51,739 bases of DNA, taken from positions 1 through 51,739 of the forward strand of contig CASFPS010000012.1 in NCBI GenBank assembly GCA_949296355.1. The letters are read 5' to 3'. The notes below the pieces were generated by a model. It saw only the letters and a program-made list of their open reading frames with translations. It searched no databases and was not told the DNA's origin. The translations under genes were made by a program, and so were the position numbers. Origin of the DNA: an uncultured bacterium (lineage in GTDB: Bacteria; Cyanobacteriota; Vampirovibrionia; Gastranaerophilales; Gastranaerophilaceae). Position 1 is the stretch's first letter. Each line of letters opens with the position of its first letter. Positions 41,952-50,181 of this stretch are shown one piece after another.

Positions 41952-42222
41952 TTCCATCCTTCCCGAGTCTTTATCAACATACATTATATCCATACAGATA
42001 ATTTTTTAGCAAATGTTGATTGTTTAACGTTATTTACGGTTAAGTTTTTGTCTGACAGAACATTTTTGATGCGGCAAATCAAAGATTTACCACATCCTGC
42101 AAGCTATCCCCCCCCTACTACCTCCGGTCACTTCCCCCTCAAGAGAAGGGCAGAACCCACTGCGCTCACTTGGCGCCCCCCTCTTGAACACCTAATCACC
42201 TGATCACTCTCAGCCCCTGAAA
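41952..42222. repeat. Gap with palindromic repeat copy 3
   Basis: No gene. GATGCGGCAAATC / GATTTACCACATC at 42068-42096 is the third copy of the family seen at 1694 and 29112. C8 at 42108-42115 and a CCCTCAAGAGAAGGG hairpin follow. Confidence 0.75.
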
Positions 42223-42251
42223 TTGATTAATCAAAAATATGGTGTTATAAT
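42223..42251 (+). promoter_or_regulatory. Leaderless promoter of the 42258 gene
   Basis: TTGATT 42223-42228, 17-base spacer, extended -10 TGTTATAAT (hexamer 42246-42251), then GAGTGC and the ATG at 42258. Confidence 0.75.
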
Positions 42252-42257
42252 GAGTGC

Positions 42258-42572
42258 ATGAGTTCGGAAGCTGAAGATAAAAACTTGAAGATGGTCGGGC
42301 TGGAACTCATGTTCCTTACCCCGGAAAAATATAGCCACGAAGACGGCATTACCGCTGTTGAATTGGCTAAATTAGTTGACCTGCCCCTGGAAGAAGTCAA
42401 GAAAAAACTCCAGATTCTAAAAGACAAAAACATTGTGCGCGTTAAAGGTATTAACCCAAAATACTGGAAGTTTGACGAGTACAACTTTCAACGCCTTGAT
42501 GACGATGACGATATTTTCCACCTTTTATGCAATTTTGAAGATGTGGATTTTGACAGGTATTTTTCTTATTGA
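42258..42572 (+). CDS. Small winged-helix-like protein
   Basis: A 104-aa acidic protein. Residues 28-75 (DGITAVELAKLVDLPLEEVK, then KKLQILKDKNIVRVKG) read as helix-turn-helix plus wing, the pattern of MarR/ArsR-like or RPA-type winged domains; the C-terminal DDDDDIFHLLCNFEDVDFD is highly acidic. It may regulate transcription or mediate contacts. The mRNA appears leaderless. Its 3' end overlaps the convergent DUF6485 gene by seven bases. Confidence 0.65.
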   Translation: MSSEAEDKNLKMVGLELMFLTPEKYSHEDGITAVELAKLVDLPLEEVKKKLQILKDKNIVRVKGINPKYWKFDEYNFQRLDDDDDIFHLLCNFEDVDFDRYFSY

Positions 42573-42772
42573 TTTTCCCGACTGCTCCATACTTCAATAA
42601 AATACTCTCTTGAGCGGTTGTGCTTAAGTTCAGCCCATTTTGGGAAAAAGCAGCCCGGAATTTCACCGGCTTCTCTATGATGACGTACGCATTCGCAGCA
42701 AATTCCGCGATTTCCGCATTTTGTTGACGAGCAGGTACATTCTAATATATTCTCATCTTTTTTGCATTCCAT
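42566..42772 (-). CDS. DUF6485 small cysteine-rich protein
   Basis: A 68-aa protein with eight Cys: ECTCSSTKCGNRGICCECVRHHREAGEIPGC, matching the small family that reads CTCxxxxCxxRGxCCxCVxxHR and PxCxF. The cysteines and His pair likely bind metal (iron-sulfur or zinc). Function unknown; common in anaerobes. AGGAG precedes the ATG. A TTGGGTTTCACCCAACC palindrome lies between it and queH. Confidence 0.75.
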   Translation of the reverse strand: MECKKDENILECTCSSTKCGNRGICCECVRHHREAGEIPGCFFPKWAELKHNRSREYFIEVWSSRENQ

Positions 42773-42818
42773 AATTCTTACTCCTAATTATTGTTGGGTT
42801 TCACCCAACCTACAATTA

Positions 42819-43382
42819 CTATTTTTCCTGATTATTTAGATGACTTTTAGAAAATTCACATCCGCAATAGTTTTGTCTGTATATTCCTAAATCTTTTGAT
42901 AGTTTATTTGTTTTCAAAAACCCGTCTTTTTTCTTGAAATCTATGGCAACATATTCTATGCCGTCTTCAAGACTTTTGCCTATTTCTGTAATTTTTGCAT
43001 AATTCTTGTGCGGGCTTATAACCAGCGAAGTCGTAAAATACTTTATTCCGAGCTCTTTTGCCTTTTCTGCCGCCATCTTTAGCCTCATCCGTATACAAAC
43101 ATCACACCGCCTGCCGCGCTCCGGCTCATTTTCCAAACCCTTTACCTCTTCAAGAAATACTTCATGCCGGTAATCTTCCGCAATCAAGTCCACCCAGTGA
43201 TACATACAGACAACTTTTTGTGCTTCAAGCCGGCGTTCATATTCTTCTTTTGTATCAAGGTTTGGATTGCAAAAATAAACAACAGGCTCATATCCCATCT
43301 CTTTTAATAAAGAAACGGGATATCCGGAACAAATTCCGCAACAGGCGTGTATCAGTATTCTTTTACTTGTGTTTTGCTCCAT
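42819..43382 (-). CDS. queH: Epoxyqueuosine reductase QueH
   Basis: Non-cobalamin enzyme reducing epoxyqueuosine to queuosine in tRNA, typical of anaerobes lacking QueG. HACCGICSGYPV supplies the Cys14-Cys15 pair, and CDVCIRMRL with the late YCGCEFS supply the other cluster and metal cysteines. 187 aa, normal. Its start lies 20 bases inside the VKOR-DsbA gene, so the two are coupled. No other queuosine genes in the window. Confidence 0.9.
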   Translation of the reverse strand: MEQNTSKRILIHACCGICSGYPVSLLKEMGYEPVVYFCNPNLDTKEEYERRLEAQKVVCMYHWVDLIAEDYRHEVFLEEVKGLENEPERGRRCDVCIRMRLKMAAEKAKELGIKYFTTSLVISPHKNYAKITEIGKSLEDGIEYVAIDFKKKDGFLKTNKLSKDLGIYRQNYCGCEFSKSHLNNQEK

Positions 43383-44550
43383 GTTTTATTAATATCTCTT
43401 TAAATTCATAGTAAGGTTTTACCCCGACTATTTTTTCACCGTTTATAAACATTGTTGGAGTAGCATCCAGTCCTAGTTCGTTTGTCTTTTTTAATTCTGA
43501 ATCTATTTCATCAGAGGTTTCTTTTGAGTTAAAATCTTTCAAAAACTGTTCTCTGTTAAATCCTAACTGATCTGCCAGTTTTAACATATCCTCCATATTT
43601 TTCGGCTGCTGCTCATACAAAAGAGAACTCATTTCCCAATAATTTCCCTGTTTTCTTGCAGCAATTGCCCCTTTTGACATAAAGCAGGCATTCGGGTGCA
43701 TATTTACCGAGATATAAGGATTGCATTCTTTGTCAAACGGGAAGTTGTGATGAATTACTTTCACATTTGAAAATTCTTTGATTGCCTGATGGAGCATTAT
43801 ATTATGAATATAGCACAACGGACAAACATAATCTGAATAGAGTTCTATAACAACATCTGCTTTCTCTGCTCCAAGCAGATTGCCCTTAACCCTGTACGGA
43901 TTATAAGTCATTTTTCTGTACTTAAGAATTGACTTTGACCTTTTTATATGCGGAACAAAGTTGTCTGTAATTCCGCTGTAACACAAGAATGAAACAGCTA
44001 ATATAAGAAGAACTATAAAAGTTTTGGTATACTGTTTTGCTCCTGCTATAAAATCCAGAACAGTTGTCTTGAAGGATTTTATAAAGGTTCTGAAATTGCA
44101 GGAACAAGCGGTAAGTGCAATTATTAAATCAATGAAATACGTTATAACGCAGAGAATACAAAGTTTATGAATCTTGAAAATACTCAGCCCTGCAAGAACC
44201 ATCGAACATAAAAAAGCAATGGTTCCAAGAGTTGTTATATAAGCATAAGGATTCTTAAAAACTTCAAGAAATTTTAAAAATCGAAAACCTTTTAATTTGT
44301 TGACAACAGTCAGAAACAGAACAATTAAATAGAAGAATATTCCCCAGTAAGCTAAAGGAATACCCAGAAATTGTGAAACAGTAGACCTTGAAGCACCGTC
44401 ACAATCGACAAACTCGTTTATTGAACAAAAACTTGACAAAGCATACCTGTCATAATTTGCAGTGTAATAAATACATGCCAGCTTAATTGACAACCCGAGC
44501 CCTATTAACCCTAAAATTTGTATTGCAATATTTTTTTTATCAATATTCAT
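43363..44550 (-). CDS. VKOR-DsbA fusion (membrane disulfide-forming protein)
   Basis: A 395-aa protein joining a vitamin K epoxide reductase domain to a thioredoxin-fold DsbA-like domain. VKOR part: about five membrane helices with loop Cys42/Cys50 and active site CILC (131-134). A linker helix leads to the extracytoplasmic DsbA-like part with CPLC at 243-246 and cis-Pro TPTMFINGEKIVG. Such fusions occur in cyanobacteria and related lineages; they oxidise exported proteins and pass electrons to quinone. The thioredoxin module here is DsbA-like. The ATG at 44550 (MNIDKK) is preferred. Confidence 0.9.
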   Translation of the reverse strand: MNIDKKNIAIQILGLIGLGLSIKLACIYYTANYDRYALSSFCSINEFVDCDGASRSTVSQFLGIPLAYWGIFFYLIVLFLTVVNKLKGFRFLKFLEVFKNPYAYITTLGTIAFLCSMVLAGLSIFKIHKLCILCVITYFIDLIIALTACSCNFRTFIKSFKTTVLDFIAGAKQYTKTFIVLLILAVSFLCYSGITDNFVPHIKRSKSILKYRKMTYNPYRVKGNLLGAEKADVVIELYSDYVCPLCYIHNIMLHQAIKEFSNVKVIHHNFPFDKECNPYISVNMHPNACFMSKGAIAARKQGNYWEMSSLLYEQQPKNMEDMLKLADQLGFNREQFLKDFNSKETSDEIDSELKKTNELGLDATPTMFINGEKIVGVKPYYEFKEILIKHGAKHK

Positions 44551-44895
44551 AAAACTCAACTCCCGTCTAGTCCACACTACTAATTCTAATATATAATAAT
44601 CTTATTTCAATAATAAAAATACCTGTAGGGTGTACTCCTTTCTCACTAGCTCTGTTTACCTATTTTACAACCCTCTGAAATAATTGTTAAGATTCGTTAC
44701 AAAATCATACGTTCTAATGATTTTATTTAAAAAATATACTGCTAATATATAACTATACTCCTTAAAAAACGACGATACACATATCCCTAATCAACAGCTA
44801 TGCACGATAAAAAGTTCATAGCTTTTTTTTGTCTGAGAAAAATATTTACCTCTTACCCTATTTAACCTTTTTGGTATAATATATTAAAAGAGCTT
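44551..44895. other. Gap with a possible small RNA terminator
   Basis: About 345 bases without a gene. AT-rich, with TATA-like stretches near 44745-44760. A terminator at 44796-44830 without an ORF before it suggests a short non-coding transcript. TATAAT at ~44876-44881 is the likely promoter of the LptF/G gene. Confidence 0.5.
44796..44830 (+). terminator. Orphan intrinsic terminator
   Basis: AGCTATG / CATAGCT stem with a 14-base loop and T8 tail; no coding gene upstream on this strand. Confidence 0.65.
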
Positions 44896-46023
44896 ATGAA
44901 AAAGTTAATTAAAAACCTGATTTATAAATTACAAAATTTGACGCATTTAGACAAATACATTCTCAAACAGGTTATTGAGATGTTCATTATGGGCGTGCTT
45001 GTTTTTACATCTATTATCTTTGCGTCAGATACTTTCATAACTCTTATTAAACAAATCTCGATGTACGGAATTCCGTTTAAGTATGCAATTTTGATGATTA
45101 TTCTTCATCTGCCGGAAGTTTTTGTAATGACAATTCCGATGGGGGTACTGCTTGCAACAGTTATGACGCTCAACGGTCTAAGCTTAAACTCGGAAATAAC
45201 TGTAATGCGTGCTTGCGGTATCGGACTAAATCGTATAGCTAAACCTATATTTATTTTTGCAATTGTAATGTCCTGCGTAAGTTTTGTTATAAATGAAACG
45301 GTTGTACCTTTTTCTACAAGGCTTTCTACAAAGCTTGCAGGCGTTGCGTTCAGTCAGAAAAACGTTCCAGAAGGCAAGCAGAATTTTACTTTCAAAGAAA
45401 CAAAAGAGGACGGCTTATTAAAGAGATTATTTTATGTCGGAGATTCAACAGACGGCGTTTTGCATAATATAACAGTGCTGGATGCTTCAAAAGAAGGGAC
45501 TATCCAGATTCTGCAGGCAAGAGAAGGGGCAACAACTCCGGGCGGATGGAAGTTCCGGAAAGGCGCTATTTATACAGTAACAGACAGCGGCAAAACTTTA
45601 GATACAACTCTTTTTGAAAATACTGACGTAAAATTCGGTATGGATCTTTCAAAAGAACTTGATAAGAATTTAGCAAACCAGCATAATTTTGTTCAGTTAT
45701 GCAAAGTCCTTGCAAAACCTGACATTGAGGATAGAGCAGAGCTTGAAATAAGCCTGTTTGATAAGATTGCTCTTCCGATAACTACGGTTGTTCTTGTTCT
45801 TATAGGTGTTCCGCTTGCAATTACGCCGCCGAGAGTAAGATATAACAGAGGGTTTTTGTTCAGTATTTTGATTATTTTTGCGTATTATCTCGTAAGAGCT
45901 TTGTCAATATCATTCGGAGAAGCAGGCTCGCTTCCTCCTGTTCTTGCGGCATTCATGCCGGATATAATATTGTCAATAGCAGGGGCAGCTTTGTATTACA
46001 GGAAAGTATTTACAATTTGCTAG
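44896..46023 (+). CDS. LptF/LptG-family LPS export permease
   Basis: Membrane component of the Lpt ABC exporter that drives LPS from the inner membrane to the outer membrane bridge. The 375-aa protein starts LDKYILKQVIEMFIMGVLVF and has six transmembrane helices flanking a periplasmic beta-jellyroll (about 145-285); SEITVMRACGIGLNRIAKP is the family's cytoplasmic coupling segment. Whether it plays the LptF or LptG part cannot be decided; cyanobacteria often carry a single protein. No LptB ATPase is adjacent. Confidence 0.9.
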   Translation: MKKLIKNLIYKLQNLTHLDKYILKQVIEMFIMGVLVFTSIIFASDTFITLIKQISMYGIPFKYAILMIILHLPEVFVMTIPMGVLLATVMTLNGLSLNSEITVMRACGIGLNRIAKPIFIFAIVMSCVSFVINETVVPFSTRLSTKLAGVAFSQKNVPEGKQNFTFKETKEDGLLKRLFYVGDSTDGVLHNITVLDASKEGTIQILQAREGATTPGGWKFRKGAIYTVTDSGKTLDTTLFENTDVKFGMDLSKELDKNLANQHNFVQLCKVLAKPDIEDRAELEISLFDKIALPITTVVLVLIGVPLAITPPRVRYNRGFLFSILIIFAYYLVRALSISFGEAGSLPPVLAAFMPDIILSIAGAALYYRKVFTIC

Positions 46024-46036
46024 GGGTAAATTAAAC

Positions 46037-46804
46037 ATGTACGACTATAAACATGATTATAAATTCCACTTATTTATTCTTTTGCTTACTTGCTTATTTT
46101 GGATGATAGGAAGGTTCCCTGTGCCTTTAATAGTTATATATCTGGTACTCTCCCTGGCTATTATCTTTCTTACGAATTACCTTCCTAAAAAAACTGCAGA
46201 TGACGGGCGTTCCAGAAGAAGACTCGCTGCTTTAAAAAAAGCAAAAGTCTTTCTTGCACCTTACGATGACATCTGGCGTGATTTGAGGCTTTCTAATTCG
46301 CATTGTTATTTGACACTCGGAATTGACGGCATGTCAATAGAAGGCGTCGAAAAGATAAATCAGGGAAATGCCTTCAGGACATTTAAAGTTCTTAAGTCAA
46401 ATGTACACGATTGGGAAGATCTTTGGAATATGTTCTGTAAAAGTTTTAGTTACAATAAATCTTATGACGGGCTTCTTGAGGATTGCAGACGTTTTAATCT
46501 TGTTGTGGAAGAAAAGCTTCTGGAAAAATATACTGAACCGCCTGTCAAAAATCTCCCGAAAACTGATATAAATAACTGCACGGAAGAAGAAATTGCCGCT
46601 CTTCCTGGAATTAGTGTTATAATAGCTAAAAGAGCGGTAAAAAGGCGTGAAGAGATGGGCGGATTTAAGAGTATTGATGAATTTTTTGCTCTGTTGAAAC
46701 TAAAACCGCATATGCAGGAGCAGTTGCGGGATTTAATTTATGCTGGGCAATTGCCTGAAAAGAAAGAAGAGAAAAATTCTTCAGAAAGGAGAATAGATTT
46801 TTAA
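46037..46804 (+). CDS. Membrane protein with C-terminal ComEA-like helix-hairpin-helix domain
   Basis: A 255-aa protein: two closely spaced N-terminal membrane helices (LFILLLTCLFWMIG and PLIVIYLVLSLAIIFLTNYL), a ~110-residue cytoplasmic domain with YDDIWRDLRLSNSHCYLTLG, and a C-terminal helix-hairpin-helix (TDINNCTEEEIAALPGISVI, AKRAVKRREEMGGFKSIDEF) of the ComEA/psbU type, which commonly binds DNA. A membrane-tethered DNA-binding role is possible. Follows the LptF/G gene by 13 bases. Confidence 0.75.
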   Translation: MYDYKHDYKFHLFILLLTCLFWMIGRFPVPLIVIYLVLSLAIIFLTNYLPKKTADDGRSRRRLAALKKAKVFLAPYDDIWRDLRLSNSHCYLTLGIDGMSIEGVEKINQGNAFRTFKVLKSNVHDWEDLWNMFCKSFSYNKSYDGLLEDCRRFNLVVEEKLLEKYTEPPVKNLPKTDINNCTEEEIAALPGISVIIAKRAVKRREEMGGFKSIDEFFALLKLKPHMQEQLRDLIYAGQLPEKKEEKNSSERRIDF

Positions 46805-46936
46805 ATGATTTCGCGCACTTACCTGTTTACTGATAAAGTTTCGGCATGTATTTTCTGGGGAATTTTTATTATTCTTGCTATATATAAATTATGGAGATTT
46901 ATTGGTAAAAATTTCCATACAGGCTTGAAAAAATAA
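46805..46936 (+). CDS. Tiny membrane protein 1 (43 aa)
   Basis: ATG directly follows the previous stop (TAAATG). Product MISRTYLFTDKVSACIFWGI then FIILAIYKLWRFIG has one transmembrane helix and a basic tail. AAGGAG lies ~16 bases upstream, rather far, so termination-reinitiation may be used. Unrecognised. Confidence 0.5.
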   Translation: MISRTYLFTDKVSACIFWGIFIILAIYKLWRFIGKNFHTGLKK

Positions 46937-46981
46937 AGGGTAAGATAATATAAGTCAAATGAAAGGAGAGTAAAATTTTAA

Positions 46982-47182
46982 ATGCATAGATATAGATTTC
47001 TTGCTGAAATGGGACCTTTAGAATTTATAATAATAGTGGCACTATTTATAGTAACCTTATGGATATATTTGTCCTGGCGTAATGACCAGATTTTTGGTGA
47101 TGAAGATAAAGATGTAACAGATGCATATACTCTACAGGAATACGTGCTTAGGAAGATAATAAGATTGTTTAGAAGGAGATAA
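46982..47182 (+). CDS. Tiny membrane protein 2 (66 aa)
   Basis: Good AAGGAGAG ribosome site. One N-terminal helix (GPLEFIIIVALFIVTLWIYL) then an acidic stretch DEDKDVTDAY and a basic end IRLFRRR. Type similar to single-span regulatory or assembly peptides. Unrecognised. Confidence 0.6.
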   Translation: MHRYRFLAEMGPLEFIIIVALFIVTLWIYLSWRNDQIFGDEDKDVTDAYTLQEYVLRKIIRLFRRR

Positions 47183-47184
47183 AT

Positions 47185-47349
47185 ATGTATTTTTTTCGTC
47201 ATTTTCATCCGATTAGGGGAATTGAATCTTGGACATATCATATACAACATGGAGATTTTGGATGGATAATAGCAAGTATAGGATTTGCATTTATAATTCC
47301 GCTAATTGTTGCATTGTATAGGGAAAATGTTTTCAACAGAAAGAAATAA
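47185..47349 (+). CDS. Tiny membrane protein 3 (54 aa)
   Basis: Strong AGAAGGAGA site, two bases after the previous stop. Product begins MYFFRHFHPIRGIESWTYHI with several His, then one helix (WIIASIGFAFIIPLIVALYR). Unrecognised; third of three tiny membrane proteins in series. Confidence 0.6.
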   Translation: MYFFRHFHPIRGIESWTYHIQHGDFGWIIASIGFAFIIPLIVALYRENVFNRKK

Positions 47350-47357
47350 GAGGATGT

Positions 47358-47954
47358 GTGTTGAAACTAAGAGTTTTCAATATCTTAAAGAAAACAAAAG
47401 TTGAAGGACCGGGTATTCGTTATTGTATCTGGACTCAGGGGTGTTCCAGACACTGCAGGGGCTGTCAGGCGGTTCATACCTGGTCACATTCCGGCGGTAG
47501 TTTATTTGATACAGAAGATATAATTGAAGATATTAAATCCCAAAAGGATATTGAGGGCGTGACATTCTTAGGCGGCGAACCTTTTGAGCAGGCAGAAGCT
47601 CTTGGAATTCTTGCAGAAGAAGTCCAAAACCTCGGATTGAGCGTTTTATGCTTTAGCGGATTTCTACTGGAAGAACTTCGAGCGGAAGAGAAAAATAAAC
47701 TTCTCCTTGATAACATTGATTTATTAATTGACGGTGAGTTTAAGCAGGAACTTGTTGATTATTCCCGCCCGTGGTGCGGCTCATCAAATCAAAGATACCA
47801 TTTTTTGACAGACAGGTATAATGAAGAAATTTTCACAAAATACAAAAATAAAGTGGAAGTAAATATCTCAAAAAACGGTGTTATTTTCATGAACGGGATG
47901 GGAAACTTTGATGAGATACTGCAAAAGATTGATTTAGTGAAAATGAATAAATGA
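47358..47954 (+). CDS. Radical-SAM activating enzyme (NrdG/PflA-like)
   Basis: A 198-aa radical SAM protein with cluster motif CSRHCRGC in IWTQGCSRHCRGCQAVHTW, then GVTFLGGEPFEQ, matching anaerobic ribonucleotide reductase or glycyl-radical enzyme activases. SAM cleavage generates the radical installed on a partner glycyl enzyme, which is not in the window. Start is GTG 47358 or TTG 47361 behind AGAGG; both give the same fold. Confidence 0.85.
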   Translation: MLKLRVFNILKKTKVEGPGIRYCIWTQGCSRHCRGCQAVHTWSHSGGSLFDTEDIIEDIKSQKDIEGVTFLGGEPFEQAEALGILAEEVQNLGLSVLCFSGFLLEELRAEEKNKLLLDNIDLLIDGEFKQELVDYSRPWCGSSNQRYHFLTDRYNEEIFTKYKNKVEVNISKNGVIFMNGMGNFDEILQKIDLVKMNK

Positions 47955-47980
47955 TATAAGTAATAAAAAAGGATTATTCT

Positions 47981-49594
47981 ATGTGCGCGTACAAATTATC
48001 AAATTTAATCAGGGCAAGATTCCCGCTTATTTATATTTCCTCATTCGAAGAGGACAGAGTGACTAAATATATTAAGTCCGTAGTTACAGATGTTAAACAG
48101 GTAAAATATGAGCGTGAAGTTTTTACCTGGACTCAAACTGACGGTTTGCGCAATGAAACCGCAAATAAATCAATTTCTGATACAACCGCTCCGTGCAAAA
48201 TGCTCGAGTATATAAGAAAATACGACAAGGATGCGGTTTTTATTCTGTATGATTTTTATGTAAACTTCGGACCTAACAACAGGACTCCTGATTATAATGT
48301 AATAAGAAAAATCAGAGATATTATTCCGGATTTAAAACTCGGCATGTTCAGAAAAACTATATTTTTTATCTCTCCTGAACTTCTCATACCGGAAGCTTTG
48401 CAAAAAGAGATTACAATCTTTGATTTTCCGCTTCCGAATTTAGGAGAAATAAAAACAAAGTTTGACAGCATGCTCAGACAAAATTCCGGAATAGAGGCAA
48501 ATTTATCAGATGAAGATAAAGATAAATTATGCAAAGCTGCTCTGGGGCTTACCTTACAGGAAGCTGAAAGCGCGTTTGCTCTTGCAATGGTAAACGACGG
48601 AAAAATAGATATCAAAGACCTTCCTGTAATAATGGAAGAAAAAGTTCAGGTAATTAAGAAAACCGGAATACTTGAATTTATTCAGTCTGATTATTCCCTG
48701 AAAGACATTGGCGGTCTGGATAATTTGAAGAGCTGGCTTTTGAAACGCAATAACTCGTGGTCAGAGAGTGCTAAAAAGTATTGTATTCCGGCTCCTAAAG
48801 GTGTTCTTGTAACCGGAGTTCCGGGCTGTGGTAAGAGTTTGACAGCAAAAGCAATGAGCAAAATCTGGCAGCTTCCGCTTCTAAAACTCGATTTTGGAAA
48901 AGTTTTCTCCGGACTTGTCGGAAGCTCAGAGGAGAATATGAGAAGGGCGCTTAAGACCGCGGAAGCGGTTTCGCCATCAATTTTATGGATAGATGAAATT
49001 GAAAAAGGCTTGAGCGGAGTCGGTTCTACCGGCGATAGCGGAGTCTCTTCAAGAATTTTCGGACAGTTCCTGACATGGATGCAGGAAAAAGAAGCGCCTG
49101 TTTTTGTTATTGCGACCGCAAACAACATAAGCAACCTTCCTCCGGAGCTTTTGAGAAAAGGACGTTTTGACGAGATATTCTTTGTTGACCTGCCTACACT
49201 TACTGAAAGAAAGGAAATATTCAAACTTCATCTTGAAAAAAGGCTTAAGGATAAAGAGGTTGCAAGTGAAATTGCCGGAGTAAAAAATATTTGCACTCAG
49301 CTTGCAAAAATGACAGAAGGATTTATCGGCTCTGAAATAGAACAGGTTGTAATCTCCTCTCTATGCGATGCGTTTTTTGAAAATCGTCCTCTTAAGTTTG
49401 AAGATTTAGAGAAAAATATTTCAAATACCGTTCCACTTTCAACGACGCAGAGAGAACAAATACTTGCGCTTAGAGCCTGGGCAAACGTAAGAGCAGTTTC
49501 AGCAGCCAAAATTTCCGACCTGAAACAATACAAGCGTGAGGATAACAAAGAAAACGTAGCAGCCTCAAGAGGCGGAAGAACTTTAGATTTTTAA
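47981..49594 (+). CDS. Ycf46-like AAA+ ATPase
   Basis: A 537-aa protein with a ~240-residue N-terminal domain (LIRARFPLIYISSFEEDRV...DFYVNFGPN) followed by one AAA module: Walker A GVPGCGKS (~280), Walker B ILWIDEIE, sensor-1 VIATAN, arginine-finger region LLRKGRFDEIFFVDLP. This is the layout of cyanobacterial and algal Ycf46, linked in Synechocystis to inorganic-carbon and photosynthetic responses; exact function unknown. Here there is no photosynthesis, so the ancestral role must be different. It precedes a Ycf35-like and a DUF2997 gene at 16 and 4 base gaps, forming a compact operon. Confidence 0.85.
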   Translation: MCAYKLSNLIRARFPLIYISSFEEDRVTKYIKSVVTDVKQVKYEREVFTWTQTDGLRNETANKSISDTTAPCKMLEYIRKYDKDAVFILYDFYVNFGPNNRTPDYNVIRKIRDIIPDLKLGMFRKTIFFISPELLIPEALQKEITIFDFPLPNLGEIKTKFDSMLRQNSGIEANLSDEDKDKLCKAALGLTLQEAESAFALAMVNDGKIDIKDLPVIMEEKVQVIKKTGILEFIQSDYSLKDIGGLDNLKSWLLKRNNSWSESAKKYCIPAPKGVLVTGVPGCGKSLTAKAMSKIWQLPLLKLDFGKVFSGLVGSSEENMRRALKTAEAVSPSILWIDEIEKGLSGVGSTGDSGVSSRIFGQFLTWMQEKEAPVFVIATANNISNLPPELLRKGRFDEIFFVDLPTLTERKEIFKLHLEKRLKDKEVASEIAGVKNICTQLAKMTEGFIGSEIEQVVISSLCDAFFENRPLKFEDLEKNISNTVPLSTTQREQILALRAWANVRAVSAAKISDLKQYKREDNKENVAASRGGRTLDF

Positions 49595-49610
49595 TAAGGA
49601 GAATTGGTCT

Positions 49611-50177
49611 ATGTCATGTACAATAGTAGCACTTCCACTCGCCCTCTCCTGGGTAGTAGCTAAAACAATAGCTATTCAAATTGGAGTCGGAGCAGTAGCT
49701 TCTTGCGGTATTGCCGCTGCTGCAGCCGGTGCTGCGACGAAAGAAACAAATACTACAGAGGAGGAAACAGAAGATTCTTCCTGCAATGAAGCACAAATAC
49801 TATCAGAAAAGCATTTTATTGAAAAAAGTTTTGAAACTCCATTTATGGATAAGGCGCTCCTTATAAAAACATTAGAAGAACACGGTGCAAACGGGATTAA
49901 TGAGACTGACTTCGGACAAATAAAATGCTTTTGCGATCACTATGAATTGATTTTTGAGAAAACAAATGCTAATAATCCGTATTATGTCAGGATAAAAGCT
50001 CTTGATACTGATGACACGGAAAGTAAATTAAATGATTTAAACAGCGAATACGCCGTTAATGTTCAGGAAGCTAGTTACAACAGTATTGTTTCAAAACTGG
50101 AAGAAAACAATTTAGAAATAGAAAACGAAGAAGTTTGTGATGATAATACGATTGTACTAACGGTAAATCTGGAGTAA
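49611..50177 (+). CDS. Ycf35/DUF1257-like protein with N-terminal membrane segment
   Basis: A 188-aa protein. A hydrophobic Ala/Gly-rich N-terminus (LSWVVAKTIAIQIGVGAVAS) is followed by a Thr/Glu-rich linker and an alpha/beta domain: MDKALLIKTLEEHGAN..., strand FGQIKCFCDHYELIFEK, then LNSEYAVNVQEASYNSIVSK and a closing NTIVLTVNLE. The last part matches the C-terminal half of DUF1257 (Ycf35), whose consensus is YAxxxxxxxxxxxGFxVxxEExxxDGxIxLxL. The family call is made on pattern and on its neighbours. The anchor suggests the module works at the membrane. Confidence 0.6.
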   Translation: MSCTIVALPLALSWVVAKTIAIQIGVGAVASCGIAAAAAGAATKETNTTEEETEDSSCNEAQILSEKHFIEKSFETPFMDKALLIKTLEEHGANGINETDFGQIKCFCDHYELIFEKTNANNPYYVRIKALDTDDTESKLNDLNSEYAVNVQEASYNSIVSKLEENNLEIENEEVCDDNTIVLTVNLE

Positions 50178-50181
50178 GAGT

